DNA from: Komagataeibacter rhaeticus
Lineage (GTDB): Bacteria > Pseudomonadota > Alphaproteobacteria > Acetobacterales > Acetobacteraceae
Direction: 5' to 3'
NCBI RefSeq assembly: GCF_003207855.1
Contig: NZ_NKTZ01000008.1
Span: 45,950 to 109,949 of the forward strand
Length of the DNA: 64,000 nucleotides
Below the pieces are notes generated by a model that saw only the letters and a program-made list of their open reading frames with translations, searched no databases and was not told where the DNA came from. Each line of letters begins with the position of its first letter. Within the stretch, counting starts at the first letter, position 1. Below, in pieces: positions 1-11,788 of this stretch. A program made the translations under genes and the position numbers.

Positions 1-417
1 GACATGTGTGGTGACGAGCATGCGTTGCTGCACCTGCTCAACAGCGCGCGGGAACAGGGCATGGCCGTGCTGCTGGGCGCGCGCACGCCACCGGCGCGCT
101 GGCCGGTCATCCTGCCCGATCTGGCCAGCAGGCTGCGCGCGACCATGGCCGTGGCCGTGGGCCAGCCGGGGGACGGGCTGCTGCGCGTGCTGCTGCTGCG
201 CCTGCTGGCGGAACGGCAGATCGTGGTGGCCCAGCCGGTGGTGGAATGGCTGCTGCGCCGCCTGCCGCGTACCGCGCGCGCCATGCAGGCCGCCGTGCGC
301 CGGCTTGATCACGCGGCCCTGGCCACGGGGCGCCCCGTCACCCGCGCGCTGGCGGCAAGCGTGCTGTCCGACATGCTGGCGGGGGCCGGGGATACGCCGC
401 CCGGACCCGGTCCCTGA
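1..417 (+). CDS. hdaA: HdaA/DnaA-like replication regulator, 3' part only
   Basis: The reading frame is open at the left edge, so only the last 138 codons are present. The visible protein matches the C-terminal half of the Hda/DnaA AAA+ module: a DDxCGDE-like strand, then LLHLLNSAREQG, a TARxPPxxWPVxLPDLxSRL sensor-I region (here GARTPPARWPVILPDLASRL) and an arginine-rich lid ending in TRALAASVL. It has no DnaA domain IV DNA-binding part, as expected for Hda. Hda proteins promote hydrolysis of DnaA-bound ATP together with the sliding clamp and so limit re-initiation. The clamp-binding N-terminus lies outside the window. Location just before ppk and ppx is a common alphaproteobacterial arrangement. 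Confidence 0.85.
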   Translation, partial: DMCGDEHALLHLLNSAREQGMAVLLGARTPPARWPVILPDLASRLRATMAVAVGQPGDGLLRVLLLRLLAERQIVVAQPVVEWLLRRLPRTARAMQAAVRRLDHAALATGRPVTRALAASVLSDMLAGAGDTPPGPGP

Positions 418-486
418 ACGGCGTGCCGGCATCCATGCTCTGGCCAGGACCCGCATGGCTCTTTAGGGTCGATTGCAACAAACATA

Positions 487-2790
487 ATGCCACCGCCGAA
501 CGGGAGCTTGAAACCAGTGACCAGACCGCCACGCAAGTCCGCAGCCAAGCCCGCACCGGCCCCGCGTGCCCGTACGCGCAGCCGCAAGCCTGCCAGCACG
601 GGGCGGCAGATGGTGGTGCGTGAACCCGTGATGCCGCTGCCCGATGCCACGTCGCCCCAGCGGTTCATCAACCGGGAACTGTCGTGGCTCGATTTCAACC
701 AGCGCGTGGTGGATGAGGCCGACAATCCCCGCAACCCGCTGCTGGAGCGGGTGCGCTTCCTGTCAATCAGCGCCAGCAACCTTGATGAATTCTACTCCGT
801 GCGTGTGGCGGGGCTGGTGGGACAGGTGCGCGAGGGGCTGGTCAAGACCTCGCCCGATGGCCTGACCCCCCAGCAGCAGCTTGCGGCCGTGCGTGAGCGG
901 ACCGGCAGGCTGCTGTATGAACAGCAGCGCATCTGGCGCGACCTGCAGCGCGAGCTGGAAGGGGCGGGCATCGTGCTGTGTGACGAGGTCTCGTTTACCG
1001 CCGAGGAACAGGCCTGGCTGGAAAGCTGCTTCATGGAGCGGGTATTCCCCGTCCTGACCCCGCTGGCCATAGACCCCGCCCATCCGCTGCCCTTCATTCC
1101 CAACATGGGCATTGCGCAGGCGCTGCGGCTGCTCAATGCCGAGACCGGGCAGTTCGTGATGGAGGCGCTGATCCTGCTGCCCGCGCGCATCGAGCGCTTC
1201 ATCCGGCTGCCGGCAAGCCTGTCGCCCCCCGGTGTGACGCGCTTCATCTTGCTTGAACGCCTGATTGTCATGTGCATCGACCGCCTGTTCCCCGGCCTGG
1301 TGGCGGGGGACTGGGGGGTGATGCGCATCGTGCGCGACACGGACGTGGAATTCGAGGACGAGGCCGAGGATCTGGTCCGCTCGTACGAAAGCGCGCTCAA
1401 GCGCCGCAGGCGCGGGGTGGTGATCCATCTCGATATCGAATCCCGCATGCCCGAGGACCTGGCCCGTTCCATGGCCGAAGGGCTGGCCCCGCCCCCCGAT
1501 GAGGTATCCGTCCAGTCCGGGCTGATCGGGGTGGTGGACCTCAAGCAGCTGATCGTCGATGACCGGCCGGACCTGCTGTTCCCGCCCTACACCCCGCGTT
1601 TTCCCGAACGGATTGTCGATTGCGGCGGTGACTGCTTTGCCGCCATCCGCGCGCGTGACATGATCGTGCACCACCCCTTCGAGAGTTTTGACGTGGTGGT
1701 GCAGTTCCTGCGGCAGGCGGCACTTGACCCCGCCGTGGTGGCGATCAAGCAGACGCTGTACCGCACGTCGCGCGACAGCCCGATCGTCAAGGCGCTGATC
1801 GAGGCGGCGGAGGCGGGCAAGGCCGTGACCGCCATGGTCGAACTGCGCGCACGCTTCGATGAGGAGGCGAACATCCGCCTCGCGCGTGCGCTGGAGGCGG
1901 CGGGCGTGCAGGTGGTCTTTGGTTTTTCCGACCTCAAGACCCATGCCAAGCTCAGCCTTGTGGTGCGGCGCGAGGGGGGGGCACTGCGCTCCTATGCCCA
2001 TTTCGGCACCGGCAACTATCATCCCATCACGGCGCGCATCTATACCGATCTGTCCTACTTCACCTGCAATCCCGAACTGGTGCGGGACTCGGCACGGCTG
2101 TTCAACTACATGACCGGCTATGCCGTGCCCGCCCGGATGGAGGCGATCGCGTTTTCCCCCGTCACGATCCGCCGCACGCTGGAGGAACTGATCGCGGGCG
2201 AGATCGCGCATGCGCAGGCGGGCCGGCCTGCGCATATCTGGCTGAAAATGAACTCGCTGGTGGACCCCGACCTGATCGACCGGCTGTACGCAGCCTCCTG
2301 CGCCGGGGTGCGCATCGTGGCGGTGGTGCGCGGCATCTGCTGCCTGCGCCACGGTGTTCCGGGGCTTTCGGAAAACATCAGGATCAAGTCCATCGTCGGC
2401 CGCTTCCTTGAACACGCGCGCATCTATGCCTTTGGTGACGGGCACCGCCTGCCTTCCCGGCAGGCGAAGCTCTACATTTCCTCGGCGGACTGGATGCAGC
2501 GCAACATGGACTGGCGGGTGGAAAGCATGGTGCCCATGCTGGACCCGCAGATCCATGCCCGCGTGCTGGACCAGATCATGGTCATTGACCTGAAGGACAA
2601 CCTGCAGTCATGGATCCTGCAGCGCAACGGCGTGTGGCGCAGGCTGGAGCCGGGACGCAGGCCGTTTTCATCGCATGAATATTTCATGGAGCATCCGGGG
2701 CCGATGGGGCGCGGCACGGCGGCGGGGGATGCCCCCATCCGGGTCAGCGCCTCCCAGCCATGGCATACGGAACAGAACATTGAGGACTGA
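487..2790 (+). CDS. ppk1: Polyphosphate kinase 1
   Basis: PPK1 reversibly makes inorganic polyphosphate from the gamma phosphate of ATP, acting near the inner membrane. The 767-residue frame has the N-terminal domain ([15 protein letters not shown]), the middle domain and two phospholipase-D-like C-terminal domains. The catalytic histidine is expected at about residue 505 in [16 protein letters not shown], with THAKLSLV just before it. A second HARIYAFG...[11 protein letters not shown] motif follows. The first 40 or so residues are Pro/Ala/Arg rich and not part of the family core. The start at 487 lacks a clear ribosome site, so ATG 610 or 631 could be the true start. It is followed after 30 bases by ppx, so synthesis and breakdown enzymes are probably co-transcribed. 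Confidence 0.95.
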   Translation: MPPPNGSLKPVTRPPRKSAAKPAPAPRARTRSRKPASTGRQMVVREPVMPLPDATSPQRFINRELSWLDFNQRVVDEADNPRNPLLERVRFLSISASNLDEFYSVRVAGLVGQVREGLVKTSPDGLTPQQQLAAVRERTGRLLYEQQRIWRDLQRELEGAGIVLCDEVSFTAEEQAWLESCFMERVFPVLTPLAIDPAHPLPFIPNMGIAQALRLLNAETGQFVMEALILLPARIERFIRLPASLSPPGVTRFILLERLIVMCIDRLFPGLVAGDWGVMRIVRDTDVEFEDEAEDLVRSYESALKRRRRGVVIHLDIESRMPEDLARSMAEGLAPPPDEVSVQSGLIGVVDLKQLIVDDRPDLLFPPYTPRFPERIVDCGGDCFAAIRARDMIVHHPFESFDVVVQFLRQAALDPAVVAIKQTLYRTSRDSPIVKALIEAAEAGKAVTAMVELRARFDEEANIRLARALEAAGVQVVFGFSDLKTHAKLSLVVRREGGALRSYAHFGTGNYHPITARIYTDLSYFTCNPELVRDSARLFNYMTGYAVPARMEAIAFSPVTIRRTLEELIAGEIAHAQAGRPAHIWLKMNSLVDPDLIDRLYAASCAGVRIVAVVRGICCLRHGVPGLSENIRIKSIVGRFLEHARIYAFGDGHRLPSRQAKLYISSADWMQRNMDWRVESMVPMLDPQIHARVLDQIMVIDLKDNLQSWILQRNGVWRRLEPGRRPFSSHEYFMEHPGPMGRGTAAGDAPIRVSASQPWHTEQNIED

Positions 2791-2820
2791 GGGCAACGGC
2801 ATGGATGGCGCGCGCATGGC

Positions 2821-4335
2821 ATGGGGGACAGGCAGCATATGGGGCCGGATGTGACGGGTAATGGTGGGTTTCACCGCTCGGCGGTCATAGACCTGGGGTC
2901 GAATTCCGTCCGCCTTGTGGTGTTTGATGGCATTTCGCGCAATCCGGCCCCCATCTTCAACGAAAAGGTGGTCCTGCGCCTGGGCCGGGGGCTGAACGCC
3001 ACGGGGCGGCTGAACGAGGAAGCCGTGCCGCTGGCCATGGAAGTCATGGCCCGCTTCAACGCCATTGCGCGCGGGATGGAGGCCAGCCCCTTCGAGGTAC
3101 TGGCCACCGCCGCCGTGCGCGATGCCTCCAACGGGCCGGAATTCGTGGCGGGCCTGCGCGCGCGCCTGCCCGGCGTGCCGATCCGCATCCTGAGCGGGGA
3201 GGAGGAAGCCGACTACTCCGCCACCGGCGTGCTGTGCGGCATACCGGACGCCAACGGGCTGGTGGCCGATATCGGTGGTGGCTCGCTGGAACTGATCCGG
3301 CTGGAGAACGGGCGCAAGCGCAATGCCTGCACGCTGCCGCTGGGGGTGATCCGGCTCAATGACCGTGCCGATGGCGATCTGGCCCGCGCCCGCGCGCTGG
3401 TGGATGAGGACCTGTCCCGCGTGGACTGGCTGGATGATGTGCAGGGGCAGGACATCTATCTGGTGGGCGGCGCCTTCCGCGCGCTGGCACGCCTGCAGAT
3501 CGCGCGCACGGCCTATCCGCTCAACATCGTCCATCTTTACAGCCTGCCGCCCGAAACCGCGCGTGAGATGGCGGACTGGATCATCGGGGCCGGCCGGCGT
3601 TCGCTTGAACGCCTGCCCGGCGTACCGCGCAAGCGGCTGGAGGATACGCCCTATGCCGCGACCGTGCTGCGCCGCCTCATGCGGCGCACGCAGTCGCGCG
3701 GGGTGGTGTTCTGTGTCGATGGCCTGCGGGAAGGGTGGTACATGCGCAATGTCGCCGCTTCGGTCGCGGCCAATGACCCGCAGGACGCGGTGGCGCATGA
3801 AATGTGCCGCATGCTGGGCCGCAGCATGACCCTGCCGGGTCGGCTGGCGGACTGGACCGCCCCGCTTTTCGTGCAGGAGGATGAGGACGCCCGGCGCCTG
3901 CGCCATGTGGCCTGCGGCCTGTCGGACGTGGGCGCGCATGACCACCCGGAATACCGCGCCGAACAGACCTATCTGCGCATCCTGCGCCTGCAGGGCGTGG
4001 GCTTTACCCATCCGGCGCGGGCTTTCCTGTCGCTTACGCTGGCGGTGCGGTACGGGGCTGACCTGTCGATGGATTACCTGCAACCCTCACGGCTGCTGCT
4101 CGACCAGATGCGTTTTGGCCATGCCGTGGCGCTGGGGCAGGCCCTGCGGCTGGCCTACAGTGTCAGCGGCGGGACCGAGGCGCTGCTGGATGGCACGCGG
4201 CTGGAGTGTGAAGGCGGCGTCCTGTCGCTGCATTTCGCCCCGGGGCGGGACGTGGTGCAGGGGGAAAGCGTGCGCCGCAGGCTTGAGCGCCTGGGGGCGG
4301 CGCTGGGCCTGTCCGTCAAGATCCGCGATCACTAG
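2821..4335 (+). CDS. ppx: Exopolyphosphatase, Ppx/GppA family
   Basis: Ppx/GppA enzymes remove terminal phosphates from polyphosphate, or convert pppGpp to ppGpp. Sequence signs are the actin-like phosphate loop VIDLGSNSVRLVVFD near residue 22, a GEEEADYSATGV segment near residue 125, and the second nucleotide-binding loop VADIGGGSLELI near residue 145. The 504-residue length with a C-terminal HD-like helical region fits the long alphaproteobacterial Ppx form. ATG 2839 is an alternative start 6 codons in. Pairing with ppk1 makes polyphosphate the more likely substrate. The next gene starts 4 bases after the stop, which suggests read-through transcription. Confidence 0.92.
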   Translation: MGDRQHMGPDVTGNGGFHRSAVIDLGSNSVRLVVFDGISRNPAPIFNEKVVLRLGRGLNATGRLNEEAVPLAMEVMARFNAIARGMEASPFEVLATAAVRDASNGPEFVAGLRARLPGVPIRILSGEEEADYSATGVLCGIPDANGLVADIGGGSLELIRLENGRKRNACTLPLGVIRLNDRADGDLARARALVDEDLSRVDWLDDVQGQDIYLVGGAFRALARLQIARTAYPLNIVHLYSLPPETAREMADWIIGAGRRSLERLPGVPRKRLEDTPYAATVLRRLMRRTQSRGVVFCVDGLREGWYMRNVAASVAANDPQDAVAHEMCRMLGRSMTLPGRLADWTAPLFVQEDEDARRLRHVACGLSDVGAHDHPEYRAEQTYLRILRLQGVGFTHPARAFLSLTLAVRYGADLSMDYLQPSRLLLDQMRFGHAVALGQALRLAYSVSGGTEALLDGTRLECEGGVLSLHFAPGRDVVQGESVRRRLERLGAALGLSVKIRDH

Positions 4336-4339
4336 CGGC

Positions 4340-5716
4340 ATGGGCGCGCGGCACGGGGTGGTGCGTGACCTGCTGCTGGTGCGTGGCGGCATGGTGGTGA
4401 CGGGGCAGGCCTCGCTGCGGGTGGACGTGCTGTGTGGCGGCATGGGCGAGATGCTGGCCGTCGGGCCGGATCTGGACATACCGGCGGGCTGCACGGTGGT
4501 CGATGCCGGTGGCCTGCTGGTCATGCCCGGCGGGGTTGACCCGCATACCGCCATCGGCGCGGATGAAGCCGGTTTTGCCCGTACGGCCGAGGCCCTTGCG
4601 GGGGGCACCACCACCATACTCGATACCCTGTACCCGCAGGGTGCTTCATTGGACGATGCATGGCGCGCATGGTGGCATGCGGCGGCGCGTTCACGGGTCG
4701 ATGTGGGGGTGCACATGGCGCTGCCCGCAGCCAGCCCCGATGTGCTGCAGGGCATGGACATGCTGGTGGCGCGCAGGGGGGTCAACGCCTTTCACCTGTC
4801 CATGGCCGACGGGCTGTCCGACCGCGCCATCCTGCAACTGGCCGGCCACGCCGCCGCCTGTGGCGCGCTATGCCGGATCGAGGCGCAGAACGCGCAGGCC
4901 GTGGCCTATCTGCGCGCGGAACTGGCGCGGGCGGGCATTACGGGGGGCGAGGCCAGCCTGCTCAGCGCGCCCCCGCCGGTCGAGGCCGAGGCCACGGGCC
5001 GTGCCCTCATGCTGGCGGGGCTGAAGGGCGCGCCGGTGCAGGTCGGCCCGGTTTCCACCATGGGGGCCGTAGCCTGCCTGGCCGCCGCCCGCCTGAACGG
5101 CCAGCGCGTGGAGGGGCATGTGCTGGCCCCCCATCTGGTGGTGGACGAGACGGCCCATGACGCCGATGCGGCCGGGGGTGGTGCCGCCTGGACCAGCCTG
5201 CCGCCCTTTCGTGACGGCACGCACCGGCGTGCGCTGTGGGGGGCGCTGGCGTGTGGCACCATCGGCATAGTGGCCAGCGGGTTCCGCCCGGTGGGCCGGC
5301 CGGGCAATGGCCTGCCCGGTGGCCTGGCGGAACGCATGCGCGTGGTCTGGCGGCATGGCGTGCAGGCAGGGCTGCTGGGGGCGGAGGAATTCGTGGCCGT
5401 GACCGCGCAGGCGGCGGCGCGTGCCTTCAACATCTATCCACGCAAGGGGGCCATCATGCCCGGCGCTGATGCCGATCTGGTGCTGTGGGACCCCGATGCT
5501 CAGGAAACCAGCCCCCACGGCCCCGGTACTCCCTATGGCGGGATCATGCTGGGTGGCCGCGCGGTGCAGGTGATCCGGGGCGGGGTTACGGTGTGGAAGG
5601 ACAACCGGCTGTATGATGACGGCTGTTACGGGACCTATGTGCCGTGCCCGGCCTTCCGCTCCGGCCTGTCGGTGGAACTGCGCGAGGCGGCCCGCCTGTC
5701 CCTGCGCGATGGCTGA
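4340..5716 (+). CDS. Hydantoinase/dihydropyrimidinase-like protein lacking most metal ligands
   Basis: This 458-residue protein has the cyclic amidohydrolase fold. It shows an N-terminal beta sandwich, GGLLVMPGGVDPHT, AGGTTTILDTLYP, and a C-terminal NIYPRKGAIMPGADADLVLWDP that is typical of dihydropyrimidinases. The usual ligands are nevertheless replaced: the HxH motif reads H69-T-A71, the carboxylated lysine position is H152 (VNAFHLSM), the HAEN motif reads EAQN near residue 181, the third His is in VGPVST with no His, and the catalytic Asp region reads VASGFRPVG. A classical binuclear hydrolase activity is therefore unlikely. It lies between ppx (4-base gap) and the xanthine dehydrogenase genes. 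A structural, regulatory or altered-chemistry role in purine or ureide metabolism is possible, but this is inference. Confidence 0.75.
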   Translation: MGARHGVVRDLLLVRGGMVVTGQASLRVDVLCGGMGEMLAVGPDLDIPAGCTVVDAGGLLVMPGGVDPHTAIGADEAGFARTAEALAGGTTTILDTLYPQGASLDDAWRAWWHAAARSRVDVGVHMALPAASPDVLQGMDMLVARRGVNAFHLSMADGLSDRAILQLAGHAAACGALCRIEAQNAQAVAYLRAELARAGITGGEASLLSAPPPVEAEATGRALMLAGLKGAPVQVGPVSTMGAVACLAAARLNGQRVEGHVLAPHLVVDETAHDADAAGGGAAWTSLPPFRDGTHRRALWGALACGTIGIVASGFRPVGRPGNGLPGGLAERMRVVWRHGVQAGLLGAEEFVAVTAQAAARAFNIYPRKGAIMPGADADLVLWDPDAQETSPHGPGTPYGGIMLGGRAVQVIRGGVTVWKDNRLYDDGCYGTYVPCPAFRSGLSVELREAARLSLRDG

Positions 5717-5893
5717 TCCCGGACAGGGGCCACGCCATTCATTGCACCGGAAGGCGACGGGTAACCCATGGGTCCGCGGGGGCGGGGGTTGCGTGACCTG
5801 CTGTAGATGCCTGCACGCCGGATGACGCGGGCTGGAGCGTTTTGTCCCGTGGCGCACTCATTCTGCGATGGGGCCATTGCCTTTTTTGGTGAG

Positions 5894-5923
5894 GTGACAG
5901 GAGCCGGGCAGGTTCCATATATA
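5894..5923 (+). promoter_or_regulatory. Candidate sigma-70-type promoter for xdhABC
   Basis: GTGACA (5894-5899) and TATATA (5918-5923) are separated by 18 bases. This gives a plausible start of transcription near 5930, about 55 bases before the xdhA start. It is the best promoter-like match in the 267-base gap after the hydantoinase-like gene. Confidence 0.4.
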
Positions 5924-5983
5924 ACGCAAGAGGGAACACGCGGCTGTTCCGGCTGTCGGCCTTGAGGGGGGCAGGGCAGTCCT

Positions 5984-7502
<1,519 letters not shown>

Positions 7503-7510
<8 letters not shown>

Positions 7511-9872
7511 CGCAAACATGCCTGCCGCCGCCGCAATCCCGGCCGTGGCGGACACGATCGTGCCCGGCGGGGCCTCACGCAGCCTGCGGCATGAAAGTGC
7601 CGCCATGCATGTGCAGGGCAGCGCCAGCTATATTGATGACCTGCCCGAACCCCGTGGCACGCTGCACCTTGTGCCCGGCCTGAGCACGCGCGCGCATGCC
7701 CGCGTGCTGTCCATGGACCTGAGCGCCGTGCGGCAGGCCGAGGGGGTCGTGGGTGTCTATACCGCCGCCGACATTCCCGGTGACAACCAGATCAGCCCGG
7801 TGGGCAAGGGCGATGAGCCGCTGCTGGCGACCGATCTGGTCGCGTTTTACGGTCAGCCGCTGTTTGTCGTGGCGGCCACCACGCGCGGGGCGGCACGGCG
7901 GGCGGCACGGCTGGCCCGGGTCGAGTATGAAGACCTGCCCGCCATCCTGAACGTGGCGCAGGCCCGTGAGGCCGGCAGCCCCATGGTCTGGCGGCCCATG
8001 GAAATGAAGCGTGGCGATGCGCAGGCCGGCCTTGCCCACGCGCCGCGCCGCCTGTCGGGCCGCATGACCGTGGGCGGGCAGGAGCATTTCTATCTGGAAG
8101 GCCAGATCGCCCTGGCCCGCCCCGGTGAGGAAGGGGAGATGCATGTCATCTCCTCCACCCAGCACCCGACCGAGACCCAGCACATGATCGCCCATGTGCT
8201 CGACCGCCCGTCCAACCTCATCACCACCGAAGTGCGGCGGATGGGCGGCGGCTTTGGCGGCAAGGAAACACAGGCCAATGCCTGCGCGTGCCTGGCCGCC
8301 CTTGTGGCCGACCGCACGGGACGTGCCGCCAAGATGCGCCTTGACCGTGATGACGACATGACCATGACCGGCAAGCGGCATGACTTCGTGATCGACTATG
8401 ATGTCGGCTTTACCGATGAAGGCCGGATCGTGGCGGTGGACATGGTGCTGGCCGCGCGCTGCGGCTGGTCGGCCGACCTGTCCGGCCCGGTGATCGACCG
8501 GGCGCTGTTCCATGCCGATAACGCCTATTTCTACCCCGATGTGCGCCTGCGTTCCGAGCCGCTGCGCACCAATACCCAGTCCAACACCGCCTATCGCGGT
8601 TTTGGTGGCCCGCAGGGCATTGTTGCCGCCGAGCGCGTGATCGAGGAAGTGGCTTTCGCCACCGGCCTCGACCCGCTGGAAGTCAGGCTGCGCAACGTGT
8701 ACGGCACGCATGACCGTAACGTGACGCCCTACAACATGGTGGTGGAGGATTCGATCACCCACGACCTGCTGCCCCAGCTGGCCCGGCGCTGCCATTACAC
8801 GCAGCGGCGCGCGGCGGCGCGGGCATTCAACGCGGGCAGCCGCCACCTGCGGCGCGGCATTGCCATAACACCGGTCAAGTTCGGCATCTCGTTCACCGCC
8901 ACCCATTACAACCAGGCCGGTGCGCTGGTGCATGTCTATACCGATGGGTCGGTGCAGGTGAACCATGGCGGCACCGAAATGGGGCAGGGCCTGCATACCA
9001 AGATGGTGCAGGTGGTCATGCGCGAACTCGGGCTGGGCACCGACAGGGTGCGCATTACCGCCACCACCACGGGCAAGGTGCCCAATACATCGGCCACCGC
9101 TGCGTCCAGTGGCGCGGATCTCAATGGCATGGCGGTGCTGGACGCGGTGCGCCGCATCAAGCGCAGGCTGGTGGAATTCGCGGCCGCCCACTGGAACGTG
9201 GGTGAGGATGAAGTCCGCTTCCTGCCCGATGGCGTGCATGTGGGGCAGAAGGTGATCGCGTTCGCCCACCTGACGCGGCAGGCCTATTTTGCCCGCATCT
9301 CCATGTCCGCCAACGGGTTTTACAAGACGCCCAAGATCTCGTGGAACGGGGATACGGGGCAGGGGCGGCCGTTCTATTATTTCGCCTATGGCGCCGCCTG
9401 TTCCGAAGTCATTGTCGATCTGCTGACGGGCGAGATGAAGATCGAGCGCGTCGATATCCTGCATGATGCAGGCGAATCGCTGAACCCCGTGCTCGATATC
9501 GGCCAGATCGAGGGGGGCTTCGTGCAGGGGGCAGGCTGGCTGACATGTGAGGAACTGGTCTGGGATGGCGCGGGCCGGCTGCGCACCCATGCGCCCAGCA
9601 CCTACAAGATCCCGGCCTGTTCCGACCGTCCGCGTGTGTTCAATGTGGACCTGCTGGAAAATGCGCCCAATCGGGAGCACACCATCTTCCGCTCCAAGGC
9701 GGTGGGGGAGCCGCCCTTCGTGCACGGTGTCTCGGTCCTGCAGGCCATATCGGATGCGCTGGCCAGCCTTGATGGCTACCGCACCTGCCCGCGGCTGGAT
9801 GCCCCCGCCACGCCGGAGATGGTCCTGCGCACGGTGGAACGCATGCGCAACGGCCCGCTGCCCGCCGCCTGA
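7503..9872 (+). CDS. xdhB: Xanthine dehydrogenase, molybdopterin subunit
   Basis: XdhB binds the molybdenum cofactor and carries the active site for purine hydroxylation. The 789-residue protein shows the aldehyde oxidase/xanthine dehydrogenase a/b hammerhead region, then MGGGFGGKETQ, the AYRGFGGPQG loop, GGTEMGQGLHTK, and the C-terminal KAVGEPPF whose glutamate (E736) is the expected catalytic base. The ATG at 7503 overlaps the end of xdhA, and the frame has no internal break. Gene order xdhA-xdhB-xdhC is the standard bacterial arrangement, so this is the large half of an (AB)2 enzyme. Confidence 0.95.
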
Positions 9873-9875
9873 CCC

Positions 9876-10709
9876 ATGGACATGCAGATGCGGGCCGATC
9901 TGGTGCGGTGGCGGCTGGAAGGCCAGCCCGTGGCACGGGTCAGCGTGTCTGGCGCGCGTGGCTCCACCCCGCGCGCGGCCGGGACCTTCATGCTGCTTAC
10001 GGCCAGTGAACAGTCGGGCACGATTGGTGGCGGGGATCTGGAATGGAACGCGATCCATCAGGCCCGCGCCCTGCTGCGCACGGGTGGTGCGCGGCAGGAG
10101 GTACGCATAAGCCTTGGCGGTAACTCGGGCCAGTGCTGCGGCGGGGAAGTCACGCTTACGCTTGACCTGCCCGACGCGGATGAACTGGAAGACGTGCTGG
10201 CCCGGCTTGAACAGGCGCGGCGTACCCAGCCGCTGCTCCTGCTGTTTGGTGCCGGGCATGTGGGGCGCGCGCTGGCCCATGTGCTCGCTCCCCTGCCGCT
10301 GCGGCTGGCATGGTGCGATTCGCGCCCGCATGAATTCGGCCCCACCATTCCCCCCGGTGTCACGGTGCATGATGATGGGGACTGGGAAGGGCTGGTGGCC
10401 ACGGCACCCCCCGGTTCCGGCGCACTGGTCCTGACACAGAGCCATGCGCTGGACAGCCTGATTGTTGCATCCATTCTCGAACGGGGTGATTTTCGCTATG
10501 TCGGGCTGATCGGCTCGGCCACCAAGCGCCGGCGGTTTGAAGCGGGGTTCCGCCAGATCGGCCTGCCCGATGCGCGGATCGCCACCATGGTCTGCCCGAT
10601 AGGCGACCGGGGCGTGCGCGACAAGCGCCCCGCCGTGATCGCGGCACTGGTGGCGGCGGAAATCGTGACCCGTTTCCTGCATCCGGCGCAGGCTGAGGGC
10701 ACAGGATAA
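9876..10709 (+). CDS. xdhC: XdhC, molybdenum cofactor insertion/sulfuration chaperone
   Basis: XdhC binds molybdenum cofactor and protects its sulfurated form before insertion into XdhB. The 277-residue protein has the family signs GARGSTPRAAGTFML near residue 27, GTIGGGDLEW, a cysteine pair in SGQCCGG near residue 88, and a C-terminal Rossmann fold (LLLFGAGHVGRAL, then GLIGSATKRRRFE). The start ATG is 3 bases after the xdhB stop, consistent with one operon. No other cofactor-biosynthesis genes are in the window. Confidence 0.93.
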   Translation: MDMQMRADLVRWRLEGQPVARVSVSGARGSTPRAAGTFMLLTASEQSGTIGGGDLEWNAIHQARALLRTGGARQEVRISLGGNSGQCCGGEVTLTLDLPDADELEDVLARLEQARRTQPLLLLFGAGHVGRALAHVLAPLPLRLAWCDSRPHEFGPTIPPGVTVHDDGDWEGLVATAPPGSGALVLTQSHALDSLIVASILERGDFRYVGLIGSATKRRRFEAGFRQIGLPDARIATMVCPIGDRGVRDKRPAVIAALVAAEIVTRFLHPAQAEGTG

Positions 10710-10728
10710 ACGGGGATGACACGACCTT

Positions 10729-11685
10729 ATGAATGATCCGCTTTCCCGCACCCCGCGCATGATGCGCCTGCATGCGCGCGGCATTTCGTATTTCAACGCC
10801 GTGCGGGAATGCCGCTCCATCCGTGAGGCGGCGCGCAGGCTCAATGTCACGCCGTCCGCCCTGACCCGGCAGCTGGCGCAGATGGAGGCCGAGATCGGCG
10901 CCCCGCTGTTCGACCGCCTGCCCGAGGGCATGGTGCTGACCGACGTGGGCACCATCATGGCCCGGCATATCGTGACCGTGATGCAGGACGCCGCCCGGAC
11001 GGAAGAACAGATCAACGCCCTGTCCGGCCGCCATGACGGGCGGCTGCGCATCATGGCGGTGGAAGGGATCGCGGGACAGCTGATGCCCGCCCTGCTGGAG
11101 CGGATACTGGGCGCGTTTCCCACTGTTGAACTGCATGTGGAGGTGGGGTCGCCCAAGACCATCGTCTCCGCCCTGCAGGATGGGCGGGTGGATCTGGGCA
11201 TTGCGTTCTCGCTGGCGCTCTATCCCGAACTGCGGCGGGTGGCGGTGGCGCATTTTCCCGTGGGGGCCGTGGTGCGGCCGGACCATCCGCTGGCGGCGCT
11301 GCGTACGGTCACGGTAGAGGAATGCGTGGCCTACCGCCTGATCCTGCCCACGCGCACGCTCTCGCTCTACCGGGTGATGGAACCGATGCTGCGCCCGTGG
11401 CAGGACCGGCTGAACGTGGTGCTGCATACCGGATCGATCGAACTGACCAACCGCATGGTGCAGGCGGGGGCGGGGCTTGCGTTCCAGTCCCCCCTGGCGC
11501 TGGAGACCCGGCCGGGGCAGGAACGCCTGTGCCATGTGCCCCTGCGCGATACCCGCGCGGTGACCGACCTTGGCGCCTATGTGCGCGAATCCCGCTGGCT
11601 GCCGCCACTGCTGGAAACCGTGATCGAGGAACTGCGCCAGGAACTGCGCCGCGTGCAGGGGGTGGGTGATGAACGGATTGTCTGA
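10729..11685 (+). CDS. LysR-family transcriptional regulator
   Basis: A 318-residue LysR-type regulator. The N-terminal winged helix-turn-helix is at residues 16-75 (SIREAARRLNVTPSALTRQL, then GAPLFDR). The remainder is the periplasmic-binding-protein-like effector domain (LRIMAVEGIAGQLMPALLE, DGRVDLGIAFS). It sits between xdhC (19-base gap) and the ureide operon in the same direction, so it is the obvious candidate regulator of both, with a purine or ureide effector. The effector is not visible from sequence. The dyad at 11732-11745 downstream could be its site. Confidence 0.88.
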   Translation: MNDPLSRTPRMMRLHARGISYFNAVRECRSIREAARRLNVTPSALTRQLAQMEAEIGAPLFDRLPEGMVLTDVGTIMARHIVTVMQDAARTEEQINALSGRHDGRLRIMAVEGIAGQLMPALLERILGAFPTVELHVEVGSPKTIVSALQDGRVDLGIAFSLALYPELRRVAVAHFPVGAVVRPDHPLAALRTVTVEECVAYRLILPTRTLSLYRVMEPMLRPWQDRLNVVLHTGSIELTNRMVQAGAGLAFQSPLALETRPGQERLCHVPLRDTRAVTDLGAYVRESRWLPPLLETVIEELRQELRRVQGVGDERIV

Positions 11686-11724
11686 CCCTGTGTTGCGTTT
11701 TGGGCAACGGAACGGTCAGATCAT

Positions 11725-11745
11725 TATACTGGACGGAACACCGTC
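11725..11745 (+). promoter_or_regulatory. Candidate -10 and overlapping dyad operator before the ureide operon
   Basis: A TATACT hexamer (11725-11730) is followed at once by the inverted repeat GACGG-AACA-CCGTC (11732-11745). The dyad would lie over the transcription start of the operon beginning at 11857. A good -35 is not evident (TTGGGC at 11700 leaves 19 bases). Position suggests an operator, perhaps for the adjacent LysR protein. Confidence 0.35.
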
Positions 11746-11788
11746 TGGTTTGATTAGATTTAACCATCATGGTGCGGTTGGGGGATAT

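Noticed and set aside
7575..11201. A very long open frame on the minus strand (about 1200 codons) antisense to xdhB, xdhC and the LysR gene.
   Set aside because: It mirrors GC-rich codon bias of the plus-strand genes, has a low-complexity His/Gly/Arg-rich translation and no domain that I recognise. The plus strand holds clear conserved genes.
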